Source: JANSYL01 sp963921255 (GTDB lineage: Bacteria; Pseudomonadota; Alphaproteobacteria; Rhodobacterales; Rhodobacteraceae). From it: 64,000 nucleotides of DNA. The translations under genes were made by a program, and so were the position numbers. The stretch spans positions 806,001 through 870,000 of the forward strand of contig CAWUEW020000001.1 of assembly GCA_963921255.3 (NCBI GenBank), written 5' to 3'. Numbering within the stretch: position 1 is the first letter of the stretch; each line of letters begins with the position of its first letter. Shown here piece by piece: positions 49,689-58,492 of the stretch. Below the pieces are notes generated by a model. That model ran no database searches, had not been told where the DNA came from, and was given only the letters and a program-made list of their open reading frames with translations.

Positions 49689-50470
49689 CCGATATTTCGC
49701 AACATATGCGCCCGCCCCCGGGTGCGCGATGGCTGTTCCGGGCCGCCGGGTTCGGGCTGACCCTGACGCTTGCGGCCTATTTCGGGTTGATGGGCCTTCT
49801 GGCCCGACCGGATCCGTTGTTCACCCATCAAGCGGGCCGTGGTGCGGTGACATTCCACAGCACATCGCCTTTGCCGCCCGAAACGCCTGATCTGGCGCAG
49901 GCCGTTCTTGCTCGCCTGAGCGCCAGTTTGTTGGGGGCGCCCACCGACGCGATTGATGTCTGGCTGGTCGATGAACGTTGGCCTGTCGCGATATTTTTCG
50001 CCGGGTCGCAGCGGGCGGCGGGTCTGACCTATCCCGTGCTCAGCACGCGCAATGTGTTCCTGCGGCATGCGGATATTCCGGCCAATCGTCTTTCCCCCGG
50101 CGGACGCGCCGTCCCCGCCCCGCGCAGTCTGACCTATTTCGTGACCCACGAGGCCGCGCATTTGATGGTGGCAGAGCGGGTGGGCCGCTTGCGGGCGGCG
50201 CAGGTGCCAAGGTGGGTCCATGAAGGCGTCGCGGATCTGGCGGCACTTGGGCCAGCGACGCCCGAGGTGCTTCGGGCAGTTGCAACGGGCCGTGCGCTGC
50301 CGACCGGGGCGTTCGGCACCTATGCCGAAGAGCGGATCTGTGCCATGGCGCTGCTGGCCGATCATGGCGGTGATCTCGATGCCGTCTTGGCCCACCGCGC
50401 GGCCATGCCAGCGCCTGCCAGTTGTGCCCTCGACCTTTTGCCCATTGCCCCAGAGGCAGCGGACACCTAA
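49685..50470 (+). CDS. Membrane-anchored HExxH metallopeptidase-like protein
   Basis: A protein of 261 residues, start set by the ATGA overlap with the ChaN-type gene. One N-terminal hydrophobic helix (LFRAAGFGLTLTLAAYFGLMGLLA) anchors it, so the rest is probably periplasmic. It holds a zinc-type motif, THEAAHLMVAERVG (HExxH), followed by PRWVHEGVADLAAL, where the Glu of HEG would be the third ligand, as in gluzincin-like peptidases (the family of peptidase MA-type). I do not recognise a named family. Coupling to ChaN suggests a joint envelope role. Confidence 0.6.
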   Translation: MTDISQHMRPPPGARWLFRAAGFGLTLTLAAYFGLMGLLARPDPLFTHQAGRGAVTFHSTSPLPPETPDLAQAVLARLSASLLGAPTDAIDVWLVDERWPVAIFFAGSQRAAGLTYPVLSTRNVFLRHADIPANRLSPGGRAVPAPRSLTYFVTHEAAHLMVAERVGRLRAAQVPRWVHEGVADLAALGPATPEVLRAVATGRALPTGAFGTYAEERICAMALLADHGGDLDAVLAHRAAMPAPASCALDLLPIAPEAADT

Positions 50471-50499
50471 CTTTGCCTGCGCGAGGCGAGGGATTGCGC

Positions 50500-51708
50500 A
50501 TGGCACTGACCGGAAAGAAAATCCTGCTGATCATCGGGGGTGGCATCGCCGCCTACAAATCGCTCGACCTGATCCGACGGTTGCGCGACCAGGGGGCCGG
50601 CGTGACACCGGTTCTGACCAAGGCGGCCGAAGAATTCGTGACCCCGCTGTCGGCGTCGGCCTTGGCCGCGGAAAAGGTGTATCGCGACCTCTTCGATCTG
50701 ACCGATGAGGCCGAAATGGGCCATATCGAGCTGAGCCGTGCGGCCGATCTTGTCGTCGTCGCCCCTGCCACCGCGGACCTCATGGCGAAAATGGCCAACG
50801 GACACGCGAACGACCTGGCCTCGACCCTTCTGATGGCGACGGATAAACGTGTGCTGATCGCACCGGCCATGAACGTCCGCATGTGGGAGCACCCCGCGAC
50901 GCAGCGCAACCTTGCGACGCTTCAGGCCGATGGCGTTGCGGTTGTCGGACCAAACGACGGCAACATGGCCTGCGGGGAATTTGGACCGGGCCGCATGTCC
51001 GAAGTGCCCGAAATCGTGACCGCCGTGGATCAGATGCTCGGGGCTGGACCGCTGGCCGGAAAACACGTGTTGGTCACATCCGGGCCCACGCATGAACCAA
51101 TCGACCCGGTGCGCTATATCGCCAATCGCTCATCCGGCGCGCAGGGAGCGGCCCTCGCCGCTGCGCTGCGAGATCTGGGTGCACGGGTCAGCTTTGTGAC
51201 CGGCCCCGCCGCTGTGCCGCCGCCCCATGGGGTCGATGTGATCCCGGTCGAAACAGCACAGCAAATGGCCTATGCCGTGGCGAACGCCCTTCCGGCAGAC
51301 GCAGCCATCTTTGCGGCCGCGGTTGCCGATTGGCGTGTCGACAATGCCGCCCACCAGAAGATGAAAAAGGACGGCTCGGGCCAGATGCCCACGCTGAACT
51401 TCGCGGAAAACCCGGACATCCTGGCCAGCATCGCACGCCGCACCGAGGGGCGGCCAGGTCTCGTGGTTGGATTTGCGGCGGAAACCCATGACGTTGTCGA
51501 ACACGCCACGGCCAAACGCGCCCGCAAGGGCTGCGATTGGATTGTAGCCAATGACGTCTCTCCCGAAACCGGGATCATGGGTGGCTCGGAAAACAAGATT
51601 GTCCTGATCACGGGTGACGGGGCGGAACCGTGGCCTAGGTTGCCCAAGGCTGCGGTGGCCGAAGAATTGGCCAAGCGCATCGCAACCGAATTGGCATCGG
51701 GCGCTTAA
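50500..51708 (+). CDS. coaBC: Bifunctional phosphopantothenoylcysteine decarboxylase/synthetase
   Basis: A protein of 402 residues from ATG 50500 with GGCGAGGGA upstream. CoaC half: GGGIAAYKSLDLIRRL, AEMGHIELS (active-site His) and PAMNVRMWEHPATQRNL, plus the NxxMACGEFGPGRM substrate-recognition clamp. CoaB half: VTSGPTHEPIDPVRYIANRSSG and AAVADWR, ending with the KIVLITG strand. It makes 4'-phosphopantetheine for CoA. Directly precedes dut, as in many bacteria (coaBC-dut). Confidence 0.97.
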   Translation: MALTGKKILLIIGGGIAAYKSLDLIRRLRDQGAGVTPVLTKAAEEFVTPLSASALAAEKVYRDLFDLTDEAEMGHIELSRAADLVVVAPATADLMAKMANGHANDLASTLLMATDKRVLIAPAMNVRMWEHPATQRNLATLQADGVAVVGPNDGNMACGEFGPGRMSEVPEIVTAVDQMLGAGPLAGKHVLVTSGPTHEPIDPVRYIANRSSGAQGAALAAALRDLGARVSFVTGPAAVPPPHGVDVIPVETAQQMAYAVANALPADAAIFAAAVADWRVDNAAHQKMKKDGSGQMPTLNFAENPDILASIARRTEGRPGLVVGFAAETHDVVEHATAKRARKGCDWIVANDVSPETGIMGGSENKIVLITGDGAEPWPRLPKAAVAEELAKRIATELASGA

Positions 51709-51745
51709 GAGCCCGCCTGACAGGACCGTGCGCACAGGAACGACC

Positions 51746-52213
51746 ATGGCGATTGAAGTAGACGTATTGCGCGAAGACTGGGCTGATCCCGGCGTGGCAT
51801 TGCCGGACTACGCAACCACGGGCGCCGCAGGCGCGGATCTGCGCGCAAATCTGCGGCCCGAGGATCGCGCGGACGGACTGACCATCGCGCCCGGGGGCCG
51901 GCTCCTGGTGCCGACGGGGCTGCGGATCGCCATTCCCGAAGGCTACGAAATCCAACTGCGTCCCCGCTCGGGCCTCGCGTTGAAGCATGGCGTGACCTTG
52001 CTCAACACCCCCGGAACCATTGATGCCGACTACCGCGGGCCGCTTGGCGTTATCATGGCGAATGCCGGGGATGCCCCCTTTGTGGTTGGGCATGGCGACC
52101 GGATCGCACAGGCCATCTTGGCGCCCGTTCTGCAGGCCCGGTACCGGATCGTCGCGTCGCTGGACGATACCGCACGTGGGTCGGGCGGGTTTGGTTCGAC
52201 CGGGGTCGGCTGA
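51746..52213 (+). CDS. dut: Deoxyuridine 5'-triphosphate nucleotidohydrolase
   Basis: A protein of 155 residues. Trimeric dUTPase motifs in order: GAAGADLRA, RPRSGLALKHGV, NTPGTIDADYRGPLGVIM, GDRIAQAI and the Gly-rich C-terminal RGSGGFGSTG. It removes dUTP and supplies dUMP. Its TGA overlaps the moeB ATG by one base. Confidence 0.97.
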   Translation: MAIEVDVLREDWADPGVALPDYATTGAAGADLRANLRPEDRADGLTIAPGGRLLVPTGLRIAIPEGYEIQLRPRSGLALKHGVTLLNTPGTIDADYRGPLGVIMANAGDAPFVVGHGDRIAQAILAPVLQARYRIVASLDDTARGSGGFGSTGVG

Positions 52214-53268
52214 TGCTGTTTGTTTTCGGATTGGCGGCCGTGATCTGGGGGATCGGGCATCTGATGGGTGCCCCCCGAACCGCGCGGCTGTACATGGTCG
52301 GGCTTCTGTTTGTGGCGGTGCTGGCGGCCCAGGTCGCCTTGCCTGACGGCCATGGGCTGCGCGAAGCAACGGGCGGTTCGCCGGACCAATGGCTGATCCT
52401 GGCCGGCATGGTAGGCCTTGTTCTGCTCTACCGCGCAGGATGGCGTCGGGTCAAAGCGCGTGCGGATGCCGTGGAGGCGGAGCGGGATGCCGAAGATGCC
52501 CCCCACAGCCAAGGCCCATTCTCGAATGAAGAGTTGGAGCGCTATGCCCGGCACATCACGTTGCCGGATATTGGCGGCGGCGGACAATTGGCCCTGAAGA
52601 ACGCAAAGGTGTTGGTGGTCGGCGCGGGCGGGCTTGGCGCGCCTGTGTTGCTGTATCTCGCGGGGGCCGGCGTGGGGCGCATTGGTGTGATCGACGCCGA
52701 CACCGTGAGCCTGACCAACCTGCACCGGCAGGTGATCCACAGCGATGACAATCAGGGGATGCCCAAGGTCTTTTCCGCACAGAAGGCCATGCTGGCGCTG
52801 AACCCGCAGATCGACGTGCGGCCCTATAATCGTGCGTTGACGGAAGACATCGCCGAGGACCTGTTTGCCGAATATGACCTGATCCTGGATGGCACCGACA
52901 CCTACGCGGTGCGGGCCTTGGTCAACCGCGCAGCCGTAGCGACAGGACGCCCCGTGATCGCCGGTGCGATTTCCGCTTGGGAGGGGCAGATTACGCTCTA
53001 CGACCCTGCAAGCGGGGCGCCCTGCATGGCGTGTATTTTCCCGAAAGCCCCTGCGCCCGGCCTGTCGGCAACCTGCGCGGAAACCGGGGTTGTTGGTGCG
53101 TTGCCCGGGGTGGTTGGCACGATGATGGCGCTTGAGGCTGTCAAGCACCTTGCCGGGGCCGGTCAGGGGCTGCGCAATCGCATGCTGATCTACGATGCCT
53201 TGCATGCGGAAATGCGGGATGTGGCCATCAAACGTCGGGCAGATTGTGACGTCTGCGGTTCGGACTGA
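52213..53268 (+). CDS. moeB: MoeB/ThiF-type adenylyltransferase with an N-terminal membrane domain
   Basis: A protein of 351 residues. The first ~80 residues contain two or three hydrophobic helices (MLFVFGLAAVIWGIGHLMG; YMVGLLFVAVLAAQVAL; WLILAGMVGLVLLYRAGW), unlike soluble E. coli MoeB. A short charged linker leads to a complete adenylyltransferase domain: RYARHITLPDIGGGGQ, VLVVGAGGLGAPVLLYLAGAGVGRIGVIDAD, NLHRQVIHSD and PCMACIF, with the late C-D-V-C (Zn) near the end. It activates the C-terminus of MoaD for molybdopterin synthesis, here probably at the membrane. Confidence 0.9.
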   Translation: MLFVFGLAAVIWGIGHLMGAPRTARLYMVGLLFVAVLAAQVALPDGHGLREATGGSPDQWLILAGMVGLVLLYRAGWRRVKARADAVEAERDAEDAPHSQGPFSNEELERYARHITLPDIGGGGQLALKNAKVLVVGAGGLGAPVLLYLAGAGVGRIGVIDADTVSLTNLHRQVIHSDDNQGMPKVFSAQKAMLALNPQIDVRPYNRALTEDIAEDLFAEYDLILDGTDTYAVRALVNRAAVATGRPVIAGAISAWEGQITLYDPASGAPCMACIFPKAPAPGLSATCAETGVVGALPGVVGTMMALEAVKHLAGAGQGLRNRMLIYDALHAEMRDVAIKRRADCDVCGSD

Positions 53269-53357
53269 GCACGGGCATCTCGGCATCGTGATGCCGGACT
53301 TTCGGGATTTCTTCGGCCGCTGCGCTATCTTTCCCTTACGCAAAGGGAGGAACCACC

Positions 53358-53798
53358 ATGCGATCACTTGTTTTCGCGACCATACTGGCCGCGGTGTCAG
53401 CCGTGCCAGCGCTGGCCCAGGGCACTTCGGCGCCAGAGGGCGCGATGGTCTATTTCATCGGGTTGGAGGATGGCGCGACCGTAACGTCACCGGTGACCAT
53501 TCACTTTGGCCTGTCGGGCATGGGCGTTGCCCCGGCTGGCACCGAGCGCGAGATGACGGGCCACCATCATCTGCTGTTAAACCGGCCACCCTTGGGAGAG
53601 GGGGATTTTGGCGCGGAAGAGTTCGAGCTGGCGCTGCCTTCGGATGACAATCACCGCCACTTTGGCGGCGGGCAAACCGAGGTCACGCTCGATCTGCCGG
53701 CCGGCGCGCACACGCTGCAATTGGTGCTTGGGGACGCAGGGCATGTGCCGCATGATCCCGCGGTTGTCAGCGACGTGATCACGATCATCGTCGAGTAA
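53358..53798 (+). CDS. DUF4399 domain-containing exported protein
   Basis: A protein of 146 residues; GGGAGG 6 bp before the ATG. Signal peptide (RSLVFATILAAVSAVPALAQ) then a single DUF4399-type beta domain: VYFIGLEDGATVTSPVTIHFGLSGMGVAPAG, GHHHLLLN, DDNHRHFGGGQTEVTLDLPAGAHTLQLVLGD. The His-rich stretches might bind metal. Function unknown. Confidence 0.85.
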   Translation: MRSLVFATILAAVSAVPALAQGTSAPEGAMVYFIGLEDGATVTSPVTIHFGLSGMGVAPAGTEREMTGHHHLLLNRPPLGEGDFGAEEFELALPSDDNHRHFGGGQTEVTLDLPAGAHTLQLVLGDAGHVPHDPAVVSDVITIIVE

Positions 53799-53863
53799 TC
53801 CCAAAACAGGGGTCGTCGCCAAAGCGTCGGCCCCCTATGTCTGAGGCAAAGGAGATTTGCCTC

Positions 53864-55890
53864 ATGTCGGACACCTCGAACCCCTTGCTCGCCACTTGGA
53901 CCGGCCCCTTTGGCCTGCCGCCTTTCGATCAGATCACGGATGATCAGTTCGCGCCTGCGATGGAGGAAGGCTTGGCCGCCGGACGCGCAGCGATCCAGGC
54001 GATTGCCGACAATCCGGCCCCCCGAGCTTTGCGAACACGATCGAGGCATTGGAACTGGCGGACGATCTGTTGGACCGGGTTGCCGGCGTTTTCTACAATC
54101 TGGCGGGTGCGGATGCGACGGACGCGCGTGAAGCGCTGCAGCGCGACTATGCCCCGAAATTCTCGGCCTACGCCTCTGAAATTATCAACAATGATGCGCT
54201 GTTCGCGCGCATCGACGATTTGTGGCAGCGCCGCGACGCGCTTGGGTTGACCGAAGAACAAGCGCGCGTGCTGTACCTAACCCATCGCCGGTTTGTCCGG
54301 GCGGGCGCCGGTCTGCAGGGCGCATCCCGCGCGCGGCTGACCGATGTGAAAAGCCGGCTCGCGGTCCTGGGGACGGCCTTCATGCAGAACCTTCTGTCAG
54401 ATGAACGCGCGTGGTTCATGGAGTTGGATGAGGCCGATCTGGAAGGCCTGCCGGGTTTCGTGGTCGATGCCGCGCGCGCAGCCGGGACTGAGAAGGGTGT
54501 CGACGGCCCGGTTGTGACCCTGTCGCGGTCGCTGATCGTGCCATTCCTGCAGTATTCGCCGCGCCGGGACTTACGCGAAAAAGCCTATCGCGCGTGGGGC
54601 GCGCGGGGGGCCAATGGGGGCGAGACCGACAATCGCGAGATCGCGGCCGAGGTTCTGGGGCTCCGCCAGGAGCGCGCGGAACTGCTGGGGTATGACAGTT
54701 TTGCCGCCTACAAGTTGGAAACCGAGATGGCCGGCACTCCGCAGGCGGTGCGTGATCTGTTGATGAAGGTTTGGACCCCGGCCAAGGCGCAGGCCGAGGC
54801 AGACGCACAGGCCCTGACCGACATGATGCGCGAGGACGGGATCAATGGCGACCTAGAGCCATGGGATTGGCGCTATTATTCGGAAAAGCGGCGCAAGGTG
54901 CTGCATGATCTCGATGAGGCGGAACTGAAGCCCTACCTGCAGCTTGATGCCATGATCGAGGCCGCGTTTGACTGCGCAAACCGCCTGTTCGGGTTGGAGT
55001 TTGCGCCGCTGGACGTGACGCTCTACCACCCGGACGCCCGCGCCTGGGACGTGACCCGCAATGGTCAACATGTGGCGGTCTTCATCGGTGATTACTTCGC
55101 GCGCGGGTCAAAACGGTCCGGCGCGTGGTGTTCGGCCATGCGGAGCCAGAAGAAACTGGGCGGTGACACGCGCCCGATCGTTCTGAATATCTGCAACTTT
55201 GCAAAGGGCGATCCGGCCCTGCTCAGCTACGATGACGCCCGCACGTTGTTCCACGAATTTGGCCATGCACTGCACCAGATGCTGTCGGATGTGACCTACG
55301 GGTCCATTAGCGGCACGTCCGTGGCCCGCGATTTCGTGGAGTTGCCAAGCCAGCTTTATGAACACTGGCTTGAGGTGCCGGAAGTCTTGGAAAAGCACGC
55401 CCGCCACGCCGAAACCGGTGCGGCGATGCCCAAGGATGTCTTGGAGCGGCTCCTGGCGGCGCAGACCTACGACATGGGGTTTGCAACAGTGGAATACGTC
55501 GCGTCGGCGCTGGTCGATCTCGACTTCCACGATGGCGCGGCCCCGGGTGACCCGATGGCGGCGCAGGCCGAGACACTGGATCGGATCGGCATGCCGCATG
55601 CCATTCAGATGCGCCACGCCACGCCGCATTTTGCCCATGTCTTTGCGGGCGACGGCTATTCCAGTGGTTACTACAGCTACATGTGGTCCGAAGTCATGGA
55701 TGCCGACGCGTTCGAGGCATTCGAGGAAGCGGGCAGCGCCTTTGACGCCGACACGGCCAAAAAGCTGGAAACACACATCCTGTCGGCGGGCGGCGGGCAG
55801 GAGGCGGATGTTCTCTACAAGGCTTTCCGGGGACGGATGCCAGGGGCCGAGGCGCTGTTGAAAGGCCGGGGATTGGACAAGGTCGCCTGA
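53864..55890 (+). pseudogene. M3-family oligopeptidase, broken by a single-base frameshift
   Basis: A zinc oligopeptidase (oligopeptidase A/dipeptidyl carboxypeptidase type) of about 675 residues. It starts at ATG 53864 (AAAGGAG upstream) with SNPLLATWTGPFGLPPFDQI and AIADNPAP. The frame breaks in the C6 run at 54018-54023: an additional C would give P-S-F-A-N-T-I-E-A-L-E-L-A-D-D, joining the second frame (from 54049). That part has the HEFGHALHQM zinc motif and runs to 55890. The break may be a real recent mutation or a homopolymer sequencing error. Confidence 0.85.
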
Positions 55891-55904
55891 CCTCGGGCGT
55901 GCGC

Positions 55905-56462
55905 TCAGTCGAAGGTTTCGCCTGGGCGCAGGCCCCACAGGGCGCTGGTTTCAACCCACCCGCGGTGACCGCCCGCTTCGATCAGGCACCAGACGGGATC
56001 GCAGCTGCGCAAGCGGGCGACAACCCCGGCTTGAGCATGGGCGCTGATCTGGCTGGCCGGATCCGGTCGGTTGTAGAGCGGCAGCATGTCGACCTCGATG
56101 ATCCCCGTACGCACCCCGGAGAGCAGGCTGTAGTGCATCCAGCCCCCCGCCCCATCGCGATCCACCACACGGCGCCAGTGGCCATGCTCGGCCACGACCA
56201 TCATCGGCATGCCGCGGCGTTGGAACACCCAATCAATCCGGTGGCTGCGGGATGGGCCGCGCCGGGCGTTGCCTTCGGAGGCCTTGAGCGACACGAAGCG
56301 AGGAATTGGGAACCCCGTGACCGAGCCGACCTGCGGTGTCGCTGAGATCTCCGCGTCTGGGGACAGGCCCTGGGTTTGCGCCATCGCTCCGGTGCACGCA
56401 AAGCACAGCACCAGCATCAGGCACCAACCGCTCAGGCGGGGGACAACTGCGAAAACGCTCAT
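55905..56462 (-). CDS. SH3-domain exported protein
   Basis: A protein of 185 residues with an N-terminal hydrophobic segment ending in ACTGAMAQT, a signal peptide. Two SH3-like units follow: FPIPRFVSLKASEGNARRGPSRSHRIDWVFQRRGMPMMVVAEHGHWRRVVDRDGAGGWMH and a second with RTGIIEVDMLPLYNRPD...VARLRSCDPVWCLIEAGGHRGWVE. This is the SH3_4-type (DUF1058) pattern. Probably periplasmic peptidoglycan-binding. It is divergent from the dehydrogenase at 56599. Confidence 0.82.
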   Translation of the reverse strand: MSVFAVVPRLSGWCLMLVLCFACTGAMAQTQGLSPDAEISATPQVGSVTGFPIPRFVSLKASEGNARRGPSRSHRIDWVFQRRGMPMMVVAEHGHWRRVVDRDGAGGWMHYSLLSGVRTGIIEVDMLPLYNRPDPASQISAHAQAGVVARLRSCDPVWCLIEAGGHRGWVETSALWGLRPGETFD

Positions 56463-56598
56463 CTCTGCCTCGGCCCTGGGGGTTTTCCCTCAGGAAATCG
56501 TTGTTTTTGTCGCGCTTGGCGGTGTCTCGCTTGCGCCCCGCCATTAGATCAGAGAGTGTCACGACCGAAGGCGAAATACCAGAAATGGGAAGAGCACG

Positions 56599-57585
56599 AT
56601 GGCAGGTGAACGGTTGAGTGTTGTTGTTACGCGACGGTTGCCCGAAGCCGTCGAGACGCGCATGTCCGAACTGTTCGACGTGGAATTGCGCGAAGACGAC
56701 ACGCCCATGACCAAGGCCGAAATCTCGTCGGCGATGCGCCGGGCGGATGTTTTGGTTCCCTGCATCACGGATCAGATCGACGCCGGGATGCTTGGGCAAG
56801 CCGGGGAGAAGCTGAAACTGATCGCCAATTACGGGGCAGGGGTCGACCACATCGACGTTTCGACGGCCCGTCAGCGCGGCATCCTGGTGTCCAATACCCC
56901 GGGTGTCATGACCGACGACACAGCCGATATGGTGATGGCGTTGATCCTGTCCGTCATTCGACGCGTGCCCGAAGGCATGGCCGTGATGCAGGAAGACAAG
57001 TGGGACGGCTGGGCGCCCACCGCCTTCATGGGCGGCCGGGTGGGCGGCAAACGCCTTGGCATTTTGGGCATGGGGCGCATCGGACAGGCGGTGGCAACCC
57101 GCGCCGCGGCCTTTGGGATGCAGGTGCATTACCACAATCGTCGCCGCATCCACCCCGAGACCGAAGAACGGCTGGAGGCGACCTATTGGGAAAGCCTCGA
57201 CCAGATGATCGCGCGCATGGATGTGGTGTCGGTCAACTGCCCGCACACGCCGTCAACCTTTCACTTGATGAACGCGCGGCGCTTGAAGCTGATGAAACCT
57301 TCGGCGGTCATTGTGAACACCTCACGCGGCGAGGTCATCGACGAGAATGCCCTGACCCGTATGCTGCGGGCCGGCGAAATCGCGGGCGCGGGGCTGGACG
57401 TGTTCCAGCGTGGCCGCGAGATCAATCTGCGCCTGCGCGAATTGGATAACGTGGTTCTGCTGCCGCATATGGGCTCGGCCACCCGCGAGGGTCGCGTGGA
57501 AATGGGCGAGAAAGTTCTGATCAATATCAAGACCTTCGACGACGGGCACCGGCCGCCCGACCTGGTCGTGCCGGGAGTGTATTGA
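56599..57585 (+). CDS. D-isomer 2-hydroxyacid dehydrogenase (glycerate/hydroxypyruvate reductase type)
   Basis: A protein of 328 residues. The NAD-binding motif is LGILGMGRIGQAVA. The catalytic Arg lies in NTSRGEVID and the catalytic His in LPHMGSAT. The segment that in most relatives contains the catalytic Glu (DVFEGEP-type) reads DVFQRGRE here, with Gly272 aligned to the Glu position. Substrate is likely glyoxylate or hydroxypyruvate. Its stop overlaps the TTG of the next gene. Confidence 0.85.
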   Translation: MAGERLSVVVTRRLPEAVETRMSELFDVELREDDTPMTKAEISSAMRRADVLVPCITDQIDAGMLGQAGEKLKLIANYGAGVDHIDVSTARQRGILVSNTPGVMTDDTADMVMALILSVIRRVPEGMAVMQEDKWDGWAPTAFMGGRVGGKRLGILGMGRIGQAVATRAAAFGMQVHYHNRRRIHPETEERLEATYWESLDQMIARMDVVSVNCPHTPSTFHLMNARRLKLMKPSAVIVNTSRGEVIDENALTRMLRAGEIAGAGLDVFQRGREINLRLRELDNVVLLPHMGSATREGRVEMGEKVLINIKTFDDGHRPPDLVVPGVY

Positions 57586-58469
57586 CCGCCCGGGTGCGCC
57601 TTTCGCTCCTTCTGGCTGCGGGCGCGCTTGCGCTGGCGATTGGCTTGCTGAGCCTGACCGGAACCTTGCGCAGCCTGCCAACAGCCGCCCCGGCTGAAGC
57701 GGCGGCCACCGATATCGCGACCTCGACGGCAGGTGTCTATGTGTCACTGCGGGTGATCAACGCGGCCCTGTCGGCGGCGCAGGAAGTCGAAATCGGCGGG
57801 TCGATGGTGGCCGAGGTCGGGGTGCAGCCGCTCAAGGTTCTGGAACCGGTGGACGACACGGTGGAACGTGTGGCCGACGTGGTTTTTGCGGTGGCCGCCG
57901 GCGCGGCGCTGGCCACCGTGGGACTGGCCCCGGTCTCTGCCCTGGGCCTTGTATTGCTGGGCTGTGGCCTTCTTGGGGTGGCGGCGCAGCAGGGCCGCCC
58001 GACGCTCGTCCCGATTGCCCCGGTGTGTCAGCGCGCGGTGCGGATGGGCGCGGTGGTCGGATTGATCGTGCCGTTGATGTTTGCGGCCGGCGTCTGGCTT
58101 GGGGAACGCGTGACGGCCGTCCCCTGGCAGGCCGCGATGGCCGAGTTGGACCGCGTCACCCAGGAAGCCGAAGTGCTGATCGGGGCGGGGGCGGTGGCCC
58201 AGATCGAGGATGCCGCGACACCGGTTGCCGAGCCCGAGGGTGGGTTCTTTGCGCCCTTCAACGCCTGGATCCGCGAAGGGTTCGACACGGTCGAAGACGG
58301 CATGGAGGCCGTCGCCCGTTATCGCGATGCGGCGGGGGTGTTCCTCAGCGAAGCGGACGCTCTTTTCTCGGCCACCATGACCATCATTGGCGTCTACGCG
58401 CTGCGCATGCTGGTGCTGCCGTTGGTCTTGATGTGGGGCGCATGGTCCCTGTTGCGTCAGACGTTCTAG
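57582..58469 (+). CDS. Hypothetical membrane protein
   Basis: A protein of 295 residues from TTG 57582, overlapping the dehydrogenase stop (TTGA). One N-terminal hydrophobic segment (LSLLLAAGALALAIGLLSL), then three to four membrane helices (ADVVFAVAAGAALATVGLAPVSALGLVLLGCGLLGVAA; MGAVVGLIVPLMFAAGVWLG; a final RMLVLPLVLMWGAWSLL). A helical loop between (about residues 185-270) is acidic. No family is recognised. Coupled to the dehydrogenase. Confidence 0.55.
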   Translation: MTARVRLSLLLAAGALALAIGLLSLTGTLRSLPTAAPAEAAATDIATSTAGVYVSLRVINAALSAAQEVEIGGSMVAEVGVQPLKVLEPVDDTVERVADVVFAVAAGAALATVGLAPVSALGLVLLGCGLLGVAAQQGRPTLVPIAPVCQRAVRMGAVVGLIVPLMFAAGVWLGERVTAVPWQAAMAELDRVTQEAEVLIGAGAVAQIEDAATPVAEPEGGFFAPFNAWIREGFDTVEDGMEAVARYRDAAGVFLSEADALFSATMTIIGVYALRMLVLPLVLMWGAWSLLRQTF

Positions 58470-58488
58470 GGGGCGCCATCGCGCCCCC
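58469..58488. terminator. GC hairpin between converging genes
   Basis: GGGGGCGC-CATC-GCGCCCCC, an 8-bp stem with a 4-base loop, starts at the end of the upstream stop codon, between that gene and the converging ornithine decarboxylase gene. No T-run; a possible two-way terminator. Confidence 0.4.
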
Positions 58489-58492
58489 CCTG

